64,000 nt of DNA from Membranipora membranacea (taxonomy: Eukaryota > Bryozoa > Gymnolaemata > Cheilostomatida > Membraniporidae). The number at the start of each line of letters is the position of its first letter. Position 1 is the first letter of the stretch. The notes under the pieces were generated by a model. The model was not told where the DNA came from. It worked only from the letters and a program-made list of their open reading frames with translations, and made no database searches. Made by a program: the position numbers and the translations under genes. This document shows, in pieces, positions 9,739 to 22,800 of the stretch. The DNA lies in contig OU612074.1 in assembly GCA_914767715.1 (NCBI GenBank), forward strand, positions 6,341,501-6,405,500, in the 5' to 3' direction.

Positions 9739-12700
9739 CTCAGTGACTTATATGCTTTCCTCGTTATCTCCCCCTACATTTTTTTAATTTGATGCAGAAA
9801 CCATCACAAATTGATTGAAAGTTATTGTCCAGGCTTGGTGGTTGAATTACTATTTAATCCACGAAATGAATGCAAAAAATCATGAATTTCATAAAAAATG
9901 ATGAAATGTTGGCAAAAAATTATCTTTTAACCAGATGACTCAATTAAAATGCACTTCTACATATGCTAGAAGCGTCAAATTTTTTTGCTAACCACATTAT
10001 GACGATATCAATATATGAATCATTTTGGGTCACTCTATCGCTATTTCCCTTCATTTAATGCAGCATTTCTTAAAATTTATTCTCAGTTTTCTCATATAAA
10101 CTTTTGATGCAAGCTGACATGGTACATTTATCCTCTATTGCATAGAACTAGGCACAGCATATAAAGGATTCCTTTGTTTACCAAATGTTGAAACAATGAA
10201 AAGCATTGAATCGTATAGAGGCCTCACACTCAGCACAATACAACGTTACAGAATTAATATCACAACGAAGATTTTCTGTGAACCCGTAGTCTTGTCTTCT
10301 AACATGACATCACTTAAAATGATAACAGATTATGAGCATGGAATGCTGACTTAGATTATTGTTCCTAAAATGAAGATGGAACCCTAATTTAATTGTGAAA
10401 GCAAAATATAAAAATTACTTAGGTATGGTAGAAAAACCAGTAATTTTAGAAACCTCCACATGGCAGCGAATATTACTATTCTAAAACAGGGACAGGCAGA
10501 TTTATTCAATATTTTACCTTAGTTATTTCAGTACACATGAATGGGGGTTAATGTGATCACAGTACACTCTTCATTTTTTAATACCTATAAGATAATTTGT
10601 CAAGTCTTATGAGCTTGCCTCTTCCACTTTCGTGCCACCAAATTTCAGTATCTTGCCAAGATCATAACCTTACAGCAAATTTACACATCAAGCAGCACTA
10701 TTAGCAATGACAATAGTAACAAGATCTCGCAAATCCCTGTCAAAGAGTAGCAAATTCAAGCAGCATCCAAGCATTGTATCTCATACCATTTTACATCGTA
10801 CAGGGGCACACACAGCAATTCCAATGCGTTATGTTGTAATATTTCAATACTTCTAGACTCTAGTGTTTTGTCAGATCAGGGAAACACATTTCTTCTCAGC
10901 TGTTGACACTTGATTACTTATTTTTCACATGTTTTGAGTACTGTGTATTGCCAGCGTTTCAAATAGGCCCAATGTAATAGATTAACCATAACCATAAACC
11001 CTGCTTGGTGCTTTCACCTGGGTTTGTTATTGAAACATCTTCTTGTGAAAACTACTCTGAGTTTGTTCACCTAAACAAGGATAGGTGTCTCCTGTCTCTT
11101 TGAAATAGTTTCATTGACATTGAGTTTACAATGGATGTGAAGCCTAATCCCCCAAGAAACAATAGAGTGAAGGCTGATTATTATCTCTAGGTATTTACAC
11201 ATGAATGTGTGCTATGTTATGTTACTTGATAAAATCTCTTATAAATGGTCTGTGTATGGTGGGTTCAATGAATGAGATTATCCTGTTATTGCCAAAAATT
11301 TGCAATGGCTCCTGCAGTGAGAGTTCGCTCCTGTAGACTAGCTATATTGTAGAAGACAATATCAAATTGTTTGCAATTAAGGACTCAAATTTAATTGCTT
11401 GAGTTTGATATTTCAGGGAGGGTGGGAGAGGGTATATCCCACCCTCCCTGGTTAGTTCAGACCATCATTTTATTGGTATTAATTTTAAATATGTGTAGAT
11501 TGGTGTACCAAAATCAAGGATGAAGAAAATCAGTGCCTAGTGACGTTAGCTATAGCTATTTGCTCAGATTGTAGGCAAAAACATATGTAAGACATTTATT
11601 CTGTGTCACAGGAATTTCATGATGCAAGCCTGGTTTAAGGCCAGTCCAAGGGAAAATTCATGGTAATTGGCTATTGCACTGCTCTGCCTATTCTACCCAG
11701 GGCTGTATCCATGGATTTTGAGTAGGCAAACCAGGCTGGGTACAGGAAATGCGTTGGAAAGTCTTCCCGCAGGGAAGGATATTGAGGAACTATCTGAGGA
11801 ATAGAGGTAGTTTAATGTGTTCCAGCCCATTTTGGAAAGAAAATTAAAGATTGGCTTGGAAAATTTATCGAATTAGGGAGCTCATTCATGAGCTGCTTGA
11901 TGATTTTGACTTTGCTGCAACAAACTTTTTGCATGGGTGTTATTTCATTCGACGGGCATCTTAAATTGAGACAAGCTTGAAAATGATTCAGACAGTGGCA
12001 ATATCACATTTCTGGCCATAGCCTACCTTATGTCAAAAATATTGGTTTAAAACTCATTGATGACATCTTAACCTCAAAACAAGTAAGAATTGGCAAATCA
12101 CACCATATCAACCAGCCTAATCCATTCATAATCCCAACCAATCTCACAATGGCCCCTCTGGGCGCCTGGTTATTAAAGGTTTAAGAGGATACACTGTTGA
12201 CTCTACCCCACATGTGGCAAGAAATTTAAAAGTATCATAGAGAAAGAAGAGTAGAGGAAACTATTGGATACTAAGTTGTTGCAGCTCTAATGCTGCCATC
12301 CGGAGTTAAATGCTGCTGCTCTAGATTATTATCAATTTGACAAGTTTGTTTAAGGAAACTTTATACCTCCTAGTCCCCAGTCCTCTGTCGATAAAGTTCC
12401 AACTCAATGAGCATGGTATACGATAGGCTGATTTAAGAATACCATACAAGGCTAAGACCAAAGCTACCAAAACCTTGCAGAATCAAAATCAAATTTAATT
12501 GACCAGTAATTATGTGTATTGATAATATCACTTGTTAATTTTCGGATCTTATTAAAGTTTAAATTGACAAAAATTCACTGCTGCTGCATAAATTTTTCTC
12601 CGTTACTTTTGCTTAGTAATAGTTCAGTAAAGCAAAATTTTTTGTGCATTGAATTCTATTTCAAAATCACAATGTTTCCATATGTTGGTGTGGCATCATT

Positions 12701-12997
12701 TGAGTGCCAAATTGGATACATGGAATTAGCATCGACACTTAATGTTAGTATAGCATGTCAAATTCAAAACTACTGGGCTTTCAATCAACAGACAAATCAG
12801 TCGATACAAACTAGAATATCCACTGTCTTTTGTTTCTATTCTTCTAAATTTCTTGTGGATTTTGTTTAGCAGAACAAAAGACTTTCTATATGTATATAAA
12901 CTTTGTGGGGTAATAACTCTGGTTTAAATATTTATACAAACAAGGAGATGATAATTCCTGCAGCTATTGAACTACAAAATCCATATAAGTCACTGAG
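9739..12997. mobile_element. 3.26-kb TIR insertion, non-autonomous DNA element
   Basis: The left end is CTCAGTGACTTATATG (9739-9754) and the right end is its perfect reverse complement (12982-12997). Units 2, 4 and 5 read straight through as CAAGGCTCTGCCAAA at this point. In unit 1 the flanks are CAAGGCTC and TCTGCC, consistent with a 2-bp TC duplication. The interior has no long reading frame (the best is 116 codons, low complexity) and nothing transposase-like that I can recognise. It is either a non-autonomous derivative or a decayed element whose superfamily is not decided by these ends. Confidence 0.8.
11414..11450. other. Perfect 14-bp hairpin inside the TIR element
   Basis: CAGGGAGGGTGGGA (11414-11427) and its exact reverse complement (11437-11450) flank a 9-base loop. 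The stem is G/C-rich in an A+T-rich background. It could be an internal structural or regulatory feature of the transposon. Confidence 0.75.
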
Positions 12998-13379
12998 TCT
13001 GCCAAAAAAATCTTTGATTTCACATTTTTCATTGTGGATTAACATAATAATATAGGGGAGTTCTTCAAAAGGGTTTAGCAGGAACCTAGCTATGTACCTA
13101 GTACAGGTGACAAGATGTGTAGGACGCAATATGCTCTGTTGTTACCGCCTGTATAAAATGTTAGTTTAGTCCAACCTACCTACCAAGTTATAATTACCCC
13201 CTCCACTTGTTGATGTATAGGATAATTAGCCACATCATCTGTGTCTGCAAATAAAACATAATCTGTTCAAACTTTTGCAACTGCTGTGAAATGTTTCATC
13301 TCTTTTGTTGACGTTTTTACAACTAGCTGAGTATGGGAGGTTACACTACGTCTGATGGAACCTGAGGTTGTGCAGCAGG

Positions 13380-13740
13380 TGAACATGTATTGGTCAGCAA
13401 TATCTCTAAACAAGCAAAGTCAAACCTTGAGGTTGTCTGGTTAGATTCGGCCAATGCCTTTGATTCTGTACCACCAAACATGAGTTAGTCTTGAAATCTC
13501 AAACTTCTTGGTGCCTGGCGAGTAAGGTTAAGGTGAAGTGCGATTATAAAAAGTTCAAAATGTGATTCACTACTCAGAATTTTCCCACAAAATGGCAAGA
13601 GCCAGCGGTAGGCATTCCTACCCGGGTGAGCTATATCACCTTATTCCTTATTATTATGTAGATAGTTTTACAGAGATCACAAGAAATGAAGGCCTTTGTG
13701 GATGACATTAAAATGTTTTCAAACCTGGAACGCTAGAATC
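13380..13740 (+). pseudogene. Second reverse-transcriptase remnant, unit 1
   Basis: Two translated islands match reverse-transcriptase motifs in the right order: VVWLDSANAFDSVPP near 13429-13473 (motif A region, compare WLDLANAFGSVPH-type sequences) and AFVDDIKMFSNLER at 13692-13733 (a derivative of the YADD box). Stops and frameshifts separate them. Relatives lie at about 28310-28690, 50095-50465 and 62700-62790. The family is probably non-LTR but not further assigned. Confidence 0.6.
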
Positions 13741-14232
13741 TGACTAAGAATTCAAAATGTGCTGAGAGCCTGGCCAAGGACACACTTTGAAATGTCTTTC
13801 AGATAGATGTATGTATAAGCATAATCGAGTCCTGAAAGTGCTGTCCAAAAAAGGGTTCAATGACCAGTGTAGAACGGCAGGTGATATGCGTCCTCACAGA
13901 GCAGCTCAGCAATAAGATGCTGAATTATAATGGACTATGGCGTGAGGGGCGGGTGCTATGACAACAGCAACTTCGATGATTTGAGGTATTATAAACCATG
14001 CTGCACTGAATTGGCTTAGAGTACAAGCATGAGAGTGAAGGGGTGATAATCCATGCAGTGAAAAAATGAAACTTAGGCACAATCGCTTGATCGGCAACAG
14101 CGTACACACACCGAATATATCAAATATAGCAAATATGACAATATGTACTGAGGGCTGGAAGTGGTGGACTGAGATGCTCATCAACACAGAGGGGTTGATT
14201 CATGCTGCTGCCAGCTACTGTATGTTGCAACC

Positions 14233-14892
14233 AATGAATTAGCTTCTTCTAATAGAATGGAAATAGTATCATAGCGTTGTACGGTTAGGACACTAAACAC
14301 AGGGACCCATGTGACTGTTATCTGATTGGCTGTCCCAAGTAGCATGAATAATTAGCCTGAGAAATTGTCTTGTTTACAAAATTGCAAACATTAATTATAC
14401 CCCTACAGCATACTGACTCTCGTGATCTGACTGGGCATGTAGATCACTGATAAACTAGGCTTTCATTACCACAAAGCAGGTGTCGTAAGGCTAAGTATGT
14501 ATCATGCGCGACTTGAATTTGCGCATGTGCAAGAACAATGAGTTTAGTTTGGGTTCTGATTGCAACTTTGGAAAGAGGAAATGGGATACCCCCTGCATAA
14601 ACTGTCAATCAAAATCAGGTAATAATGACAAGAGAGGATAACTATTGATAACAAATCCGCACGCTTTGGGAAGTATGTCACCAGAGCAGGTAGCCAATCA
14701 GATGGCTTCGGAATTCCGAGGCTCAATTTTGCAGAGATCAGCTCATGCCCAGAGCTGAGCATGCGCAGAATGCCCCTACAGTGTCGATGATTAGGGCATT
14801 TCTAGATTGCTACTAGGGACTGGCTATTTTTGCAAATCCTTTGTTTTGCAAAAGAAAGCTAATGATGCTATTCCAGATATGGAATGCAATGG
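14233..14892. mobile_element. 660-bp insertion with 8-bp target duplication
   Basis: TTGCAACC occurs on both sides (14225-14232 and 14893-14900). Units 2 and 4 have one TTGCATCC at the same site followed by GATWAAACAATTC. An 8-bp duplication is characteristic of hAT-type transposition. The termini form only an imperfect inverted match (CCAATGAATT against CCATTGCATT on the other strand), and no CAGRG end is seen, so the class is provisional. No coding capacity. Confidence 0.6.
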
Positions 14893-14900
14893 TTGCAACC

Positions 14901-15940
14901 GATAAAACAATTCATCTGTTTTAAGAAATAATGTTCCTCCTTGTATCAAAGTAATTATAATTTTAACAATGGCAGCTACAATCCAGCTTGTTTTGTTCTA
15001 GTAACAATGGATATTGATGGTAATGAATAGACACTTTTATAACTTAACGAATGCCATTGACCAATGTCAATCCTGGAAGATGAAGTTCTGCTGCAGATAC
15101 TCAAAACAGTGGTGTTGATTGCAGATGTTTAAAAGTTCCAATTGACCGCACTAAATCTTCCGTTGAATTAGGATTGCCGTACATTGTTAATCAAGAAACA
15201 TCTTTTTCAGACCCATTTTTGTTAAATATATTCTAGACATCTTTGTTCAAAATATCTTTTCCGATCATGCATTTGTTGTTGTAGGTCAGTCTGTGGAAAG
15301 TGGTTAGGGACTTAGTACTTGTGGGCTGTTTGATATATGTGTTTAATAATTGTATTCAATAGAAAACAAATCATGCTTACCAAACTGGCCATCGGTGGGT
15401 GGATTAAACTGAATGGTGGTTGTCTCAAGTTCAAGCATATAAAAATCAGGTGCTGAAAAGGTGAAAACTGTGTACCTCAATTTGCTGTCATTAAATTAAT
15501 GCTAATTCTCAAATCAATTATCACAAATGTTAAACCCTATTAATTTCGTTTACTAACATAATTTACCACAAACGCAAGAAAAATATCACAATAATTATTA
15601 TCTAAACGATCTAAACCTACATAAAATGACTCCCTTGGTTTGTTTAAGAAACACCTGTGCCCAGTAAACTAGAATATTGATTATAAACACCAATTAGAAC
15701 AGTGGAGCATAAGTACTTTAGTGAAATTGTATGACACAACACGCCGAGCTCCTATGGGCAACTGATTTATCCACACAAACACAGCAAGACAGTGCAGCTA
15801 ATTGGGCATGAAAGCATACATAGCCTGACACAACTCAGGCCACACAATGACAATGCAATTAGCGAACACTCCAAGTGAATGGTGGGGGCCACAATGCAGT
15901 GCACCACAGCTACATTTACCACTGTGATGGCCAATTAGTG
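14901..15940. other. Spacer leading to the A2 promoter
   Basis: Conserved non-coding sequence found before A2, A3 and A5 and, shortened, before A4 and A6. It includes the landmark AATGGTGGGGGCCACAAT (around 15880), about 150-250 bp upstream of the A promoter in most units. No gene recognised. Confidence 0.5.
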
Positions 15941-16032
15941 TGTCATACTTAGAAAAGTGGAAGCAGATTCAATTTAATCTTCCATTTTTATCATATCATT
16001 ATAACTGTTATAACAATACATAAATATTAGTA

Positions 16033-16155
16033 ACTTCCAGCTGTTCGGACTTGCCTCTTTTCTTCAGTATTTAAGAGAGTCTCAATGAAAGGAAAGAACA
16101 TAAACCGACAACCTCGACCACTGACACAGTCTTCTAAAGCTGATTAACTACTAAA
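16033..16155 (+). promoter_or_regulatory. A2 promoter and non-coding exon 1
   Basis: ACTTCCAGCTG at 16033-16043, TATTTAAG at 16068-16075, and a non-coding exon ending at 16155 before GTAAGT. Confidence 0.72.
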
Positions 16156-16488
16156 GTAAGTATTGTTCTATTCAAGAGATCAACATCATATGAATGTACA
16201 AAAATTTTCTGAGACTAAGCTATAAAATAACACGAAATCCATTTGCCCTTTTCACATGTTTGATGCCGGGTGGTTGATTTATGCAACTCACCAGTGTCCT
16301 CTTGTATGCGTTAACTTGATCCTGTAAACTTACTTTACTTATTGCAATGAGTGAGCTGACTGATGACTGACATTGTGCAGGGAACCAAAAATTTAATGTG
16401 ATCTTGCCTACTGTATCTAATCTTTCACTTAATGGAATCTGTTTTTATATTTAACTGCCTAAAGTTCTTCTCATTCAGAAAATATAAC

Positions 16489-17173
16489 ATGAAGGTCTTT
16501 GCGCTGATTTCTCTTGTTCTAGCTGCACTTGGTGAGTATCCCATATCACTTTCAAAAAATGTTTTATGATTCAGCTCACCATTATATTGGAACCATTATA
16601 AAAAACAACATGAGCAGAGTTTACTGATATCAGGATAATAATTTGTCAAGCATTTGGGCTGCATATTTGATACATTTTGTTTTCCGTAGCTTCTCTACAT
16701 CGGATTTGGCACCCACTACTCTTGCAATCATTTCATTGCTAGGCTTACCCCTCATAATGAACAGTGCACACATACAACTGCTATTATGTTAATGCTGACA
16801 CAAAGGCCCGACTACCAACTAAAGCTCCCTAGTTAAGCCTGTGTACAGTACAATACCTCTTATTATTAAATGAAACAAGAAAATGGGAGGGGACAATCTG
16901 ATACATGTTTTCCTAACTTGTTTTCCATATTTCGTTTTGAATGAATCTTGTCTTAACGTGCTGCTCAATTTAAATCAGTTGCATGCTTCGTTTTCTCATT
17001 ATTATTACTATCATGATTACGTTATTGAAATTATCTTTGCAGCTGTTGTGCAGATTGAGTGTGGGCTGATTGGTTCAGCACTGAAGGCTGTTAGCAAATC
17101 TGCTGCTGCCACTGTAGCAGCTACAGCAGTGATCACAGGAGCAGAGAAAGTTCTTGACAAAATTAAAGGCTAA
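16489..17173 (+). CDS. Secreted peptide A2 (57 aa)
   Basis: Coding exons are 16489-16531 and 17043-17173, with GTGAGT donor and CTTTGCAG acceptor. The signal peptide is identical to A1. The mature part has GLIGSALKAVSK (serine in place of the glycine seen in all other A copies), then the AATAVITGAEKV variant and LDKIKG; Cys21 is kept. The acceptor-proximal intron is open in the exon-3 frame, but the splice junction and family comparison show the true gene. A candidate poly(A) signal is at 17444-17449. Likely functional. Confidence 0.85.
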
Positions 17174-19862
17174 CATGCTTCTTCTTTCCCATAAAATCAC
17201 ATTACAATGGTTAGATTCAACATGGGCACTATATTCCATTTTCCTCAACTGATCTTGTACAAAAGATAACTCACTCAAGCTACATTTATCATTTGCATCT
17301 TCATCACTCAAACTTCTTTTAGTGCACAAATCATAGGCTAGTGATATATCTTTCTATTGTAGAAGCCGGATAAGTCAGCAACAACATAAAAATGATACAG
17401 AGGCCTCTAAAAGAATTCAAGTGACATCAGTTCAGAAACTTTAAATAAAATGATTGACTCTGAAACCGTCTTATGAAGTAACTACAATTTTCTCAAATAA
17501 TACTCTGTCATCATGGCTGTAAATCTAGCATTATCAAGTACCACTGCTATACCTTTATAGCGAATTATGCTAATTCCTTTATCTCATCAGTTCACAGGCT
17601 TTATCATTCCTTTTAACAAAATAACTGACACCAGACATCTTTATTGCAATCCCAGGAAATGGCATAATAGTCGCCCCCTTCATTCTGAGATCTCCCAATT
17701 ATTTGGTTAGTTATTGAGGCAAGAAAAAATGAATATTTCTACTAGGTGGCCTATTAAAATAAGCTTTAGCAGATTCTCGTACCATGAATTTTGACCATGC
17801 GATACCCGATTTTGAAATATATAATGCCAGGCAGCAAGCAGTTCAACTAAAATCTACTATCCATTAAGTCGTAATTTTTGCCTTCTCTTTTGTATGTGCA
17901 AACATTAAACAGTGCTCTAAAAATTTTATCTAACCAAATGATATATCGGTTAAAATAAGAGAGTTTGTTTTTGGCAATGAGAGTTGTCAGCATCATGCCA
18001 GATTTTTATTTCTTCATTTTATCTCTTACCCATTTGAACGTATCATATTACCATACAACAGGCTCACAAGCCCATCACAGCGCACACATCATTCATTCAG
18101 AATCAAATAACTATGCCTATGTGCATGAAATAAGAAATTGAGTTTCAAGGTCCAAATAATCTAATCCTGAAGTTCCAAAAAGATGCGGCATCATGGATTT
18201 AACTAACCTGAGGATCGGACTTCATGAGTATAAATCAAACCCCTGAGACAGTCACTGTGTGTCAGAAAGTTTTTGCAAAATGTGGTCGCAATACTCTCAA
18301 AGACTGAGTAGCTCGCACTGCGGCAAGCCATCACGGCTGAGCGGTTGACATCAAAGACTGCAGGTGGGGGAGGTGTTCAATGCACAACCTCTGACCTTGG
18401 AAGAAGTTTTTGAATATCCAACTCATTTTCAGGCCGTGCTACAAGATGCAATATTCTAGGGTGAACAAGGAGTTGACAACTTCATTGGCAAGAGTGTGAT
18501 TAATGAACTTATTTGTAACAGCAGTGTCAAAGGGAGCACTTCAGGTCTGCATTTACACCCTGCTGACTTTTGTTTTAAATTAAACAAAAGTTAAAACAAT
18601 GTGATGAATGCCTTAGTTTGTATTCAGGTTTATCCCCTCATCTTGCATTAAAATCAAACCAAAATCTATGGATTGGATGATTATGATTTGTGATGCATAA
18701 TAAATGGTAGCTACAGCTTAGTTAAGCTAGCTAAGGGTAGATTCAATATTAGCTAACACTAAATTTTGGTTACCTGTTATGTTTAACATTTGAACACCTA
18801 CTTAATGCTTGAAAGTTCTTGTTCCCATTTGCAGGCGGCTCATTTGTTAAAGGAGAATAGCTCAAGTCCTATCAACCACGCCACCTTAAGTGGGACCGCC
18901 AAATGAACAAGATGTGATCAAAGTTTGAAGCGTAATTACTAAGATAAAAAAAAAGCCGCTGCCAACGGGTGTTTAGTGCCAGTTTCGTTTTTGGCAGCTT
19001 GCTGCACACACAGTTTAGGAGGTATTTTATGTCTTACATCTAGGGTACACTTTAATTTTCTAGGATGTATATCAATCTCAGTCCTTCGCTAGGGGCAGCC
19101 CAATAGTTTTTCGAGGTTTTTTAATGGCAATTTCTATAAACATGTTCTCGTAACCGCAATCGCTGCTTCTTCTTCACTGGGTCAACAAATTGTTCCTATT
19201 AATGATCATAAACATGTGTTTCATTATTTTGAGTTAATTTGCTTTCGAGACAAGTGTAGATACACAATTAATAGACATAAACAGTAGACTGCTCCCAAGT
19301 GATTTTTCTGCAGCACAAGGGTACAACACATTACATACAAAATATTGGTCCGTGAGAAAAAAGTATTGACGATTCGATGAGTTGTCCTAATTATGATCAA
19401 CTAATGATCCTACAACCAACTCGATCCTCGTTCATAGAAAAGATTCTCCGTTTGCTCAGTAGCGAGTTGAAAGGTTCCTGTTCCCAAGTGTCAGGTTGGA
19501 CCATTGTCCTTTCATGTCAAAGAGGACTGTCATGGACCAGTTTTTCCTATCAATAAAAAAAGAATTAGTGATCATCTTTTGTCTCATAATTCTGTTTTTG
19601 CAACCCAATTCTTTGCAGGTCTCCAATGTTTCCAAAGCAATGGCATTTCATATTACCTCACTATTTTGCCTACTTACCTTGGAGTAATACCTGTTTATTG
19701 ACCATTTGGAATTATAGATCGAGACAAAAGCAACCCATGTTACATGAAAAATAGCAAGTTAATCTTCATTTGCGGCTAAACCAGTAATTTTCTCTAATCA
19801 AGGACACAGAACATATTTTATCAGATTCACTTACTAGAAAGACAATTGGGAGAAAACCCAAA
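17174..19862. other. A2 3' flank and spacer
   Basis: Paralogous to 1434-4480 without the MITE; the uninterrupted TTAA site is at about 18886. It contains a decayed minus-strand exon copy near 19430-19610. No intact gene. Confidence 0.55.
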
Positions 19863-22800
19863 ATGACACAACTGCGGTTCTTTCTGTCCTGTCTCTCCTG
19901 ATGGTGGTCATGTCATTTGATTTCACTATTCTACACACTAACGATATCCATTCTAGACTGGATGAAGCCTATAAGTATGGAGGGGTCTGCTCAGCTCAAA
20001 GCTCTGTAGACAGAAATTGTGTCGGTTTTAAGTTTTGAGACCCTGATTCATTGGCCTCGAGCTGACATGTTTCAAATTTTTTTAGAAGCACTTGCCTATC
20101 TCCTTGTTGGATTTTCGCAGATTCGTGGTCTTACATTCTAGAAGATGAACGCAACCTTTTGACTATCAAAGATAGTTCAAAAGGTCATCTAGTACTGCAC
20201 AATTGGCAGATCCATAAACCTGCAAATAGATCACAGCTTTCAAGAACAAGCTAAAAGTTATTTTTCCTCCCTTTTAATTCACTGAGGCCTGCTTGTGATA
20301 ACTTCGATCACCGCCATTGACAAGGAGGGTATGAGAGTGCTTTTCTTCCAATATTATACAATTACTTCTCTCAAGGGCCAATTATATGCCGCTGAATGTG
20401 CCTGACAAATAATTTCCCAAATGATGAGTCAAAATATATATATAAAACGGTTGAAAGCATTGATTTGTGCAACCGAATTTATTATTCTGTTCAGTTCTAA
20501 GGAATTCACATACCCATATACTCGATCAAAACCTTAAGCTTTGAAATTGAAGTTGAAACTGGTGTCCTGATATAGCAGGTGGCATTTGATCCTGAGCCAG
20601 AATTACAAAATTTGGTGAATTAGGTGTTAAAAAGAGAATTTATTTGGTATTGATAATTGATTTGACTGTTTGAAGGTTCCTTTTGTTTATCTTTAAGTTT
20701 TCTACCTGGTAACCTTTGCAAAAGTACCTTGGACTACTTCACTTTCAAAACTGAAGCACTAGCTTGCAATAACTCACATTGCCTGAAATGCCTTAGAGAT
20801 ATCATGCAGACTCTACCCAGCTTGTGAGGGCAGAATATGAATGTTTTATTGTGGCAGGACGCAGAGATGTAGGCCTACAGTATTTCTGTCTGTCAGATCC
20901 AACTCTGTAATCATAGGTTACCCTCAGTCAATCATACCCTGCCAGTGACTGTGGAAACGTAAATGCCTATTGTTGTATGGTTGAGTGTTGAAAAGTACAG
21001 TAATGCCACAAACCGCACTTACTTGTTCCAATCAGTAATGATTCAACACTCGTTCTACTCTATTGCACAAATTGAACTTGTCCGGGCTATTGAAACCCAC
21101 GTAGTAGGTTCTGTACACACAATGCAATCACCAAAAAATCATCTGTCATATTTAGTCTCTGATATGATTTGTTTTAGGTCGACAAAGTTGAATGAGATTC
21201 AAGCCAGTAAACCAAACAATCTGTTTCTAGATAGGGGCGATCATTTTCCGGAACATTCTGGTTCTTTGTGTGCAACCGGCAGCACAGTTCATGAAGAAAC
21301 ACGGTTACGATGGTATGGTGAGTTTATTCTCACTTAACTATTTAAGCTCATGCCTCGCCAAAATTTGTTTTGGGGTTTCTCAATCCACATGATCAAAGAA
21401 GTCTAAACCTAAAATTTGGCGACGTTACGCCATGACGTGACGTCATGATATGTCACTGAATTTCAGCAACAAGTCAAAAACTATTGTCACTAATGTCCAT
21501 ATTGAAAGAAATTGCAAACTCTTGGAGAAAAAAATGCAGTTAATACATAAAGACTACCCTTATATCATCCAGCCATAACAACAATAATGTTCAATGCTTG
21601 ATTTGACTTGAAAAAAAATTGGCGTTCAAATTCACACACTGATAGCTAAACCATAAGTGTTTACAATGCTATAAAGAAAGTGAGCTCTGTCAATTGCTGT
21701 CCAAGATGGAGAAATTTGATCACCCTAGTGCCCTCACTAGCCCAGTGCTGACCAGTATTGATGAAAAAAAAATGATGTGCCAGTTGGAAATTTTGCATTA
21801 TCTTACTCCTAAACTGGTCAAATTTTTGACTAAAATGTCCCTTTGCTGTACAAAACGAGAAGTATAAATATGTGAAAACAGTACTATGACCGCAATAATT
21901 TTCCTGCCAGGGGCATCCTCCAAAGCCTTTGTGAGGGCACTACGCATTTATTTTGAACCAAATAAAATGTTCGTGTTGGAGAAGGGGTATAATAAGAATG
22001 CCCATCATGCAGTTTTCCAGAGGCAGGCTGTAAACTCAATATTATTTTTGCTAGGCTATCTTCAAATAAAATATATTGAGTGAACGATTGCATGGGAACT
22101 CCCTACAAACATATACTTTTTGTATAATTTCCCAAGTTCCATATCAAAATCTCTACTCGAATTGAAATAAATGCCTCGTGAATATAGAGGAAAATCCAAC
22201 CATTTATGTTCTTTTGCCTGATTTATTTCTGCACCAGATTTGGCATAGCAATATAAGTCTCTAAAATCAGGTCATTTTGGTGCATTTTACAACAGTTGGC
22301 AAGCTGGCTTATTAATTCATGTCTGTTATTATAGAACTTTCCTTCTCTAGTACTTGAAATTCATGTCAAGGCTTGTTCCTAGGATTAATTATCACGAATT
22401 AATTTTATTGGGACTACTTTGCGCTGCCAATTCTGGCTTGATACAATAAATGGTTGTCAGGCGTCTGAGCCAGATGCTCCAAGTTATTGACAGCTGCTCC
22501 TATTCTTTTGCATGGGCAGCGGTGGCTCAAATTTCATAAATTGCCATCACAAATTAAATTAAAGACAATTGAGGGTTTCGAAATTGCTAAACAAGGAATA
22601 GCTTCAATGAGAATGAAAAATCAAGGAAATCAGACCAGATCACTACTATGGCTACTCTAAAAGCTAGCAAGTGTTTAGTGAGATCGTTTTATTACCATCA
22701 ATATCTCTCGGTCATAATTTCTTATTTCCATAGCTGTGCTGCGAACAGGCAGAGACAGCCAATGTAATCTGTCTTCAGTTCTTCCTTGTCTCAGTATGTA

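Larger units (their letters stand above)
180..15940. repeat. Tandem array unit 1 (A1 > ... < B1)
   Basis: First copy of the composite unit. It holds gene A1 (plus), a 5'-nucleotidase exon remnant, a LINE reverse-transcriptase fragment, gene B1 (minus) and a long spacer. Bases 1 to about 7960 align almost without interruption to 52806-60700 (unit 5), including the sequence upstream of the promoter. It is the longest unit because of three insertions absent from its sisters (3152-3528, 9739-12997, 14233-14892). It lacks about 0.4 kb near 6880 that units 2, 4 and 5 keep. Confidence 0.9.

Noticed and set aside
11120-11160. A frame MDVKPNPPRNN resembling a degenerate 2A-like motif (D-V-E-x-N-P-G-P) found in some LINE proteins.
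   Set aside because: The essential NPGP is NPPR, no LINE protein follows, and the match is too short.
16883-17173. A 96-codon frame containing the A2 mature exon (similar frames at 31169 and 39217).
   Set aside because: The frame runs from the intron into exon 3. The conserved CTTTGCAG acceptor and the signal exon upstream give the real gene; a read-through product would lack a signal peptide.
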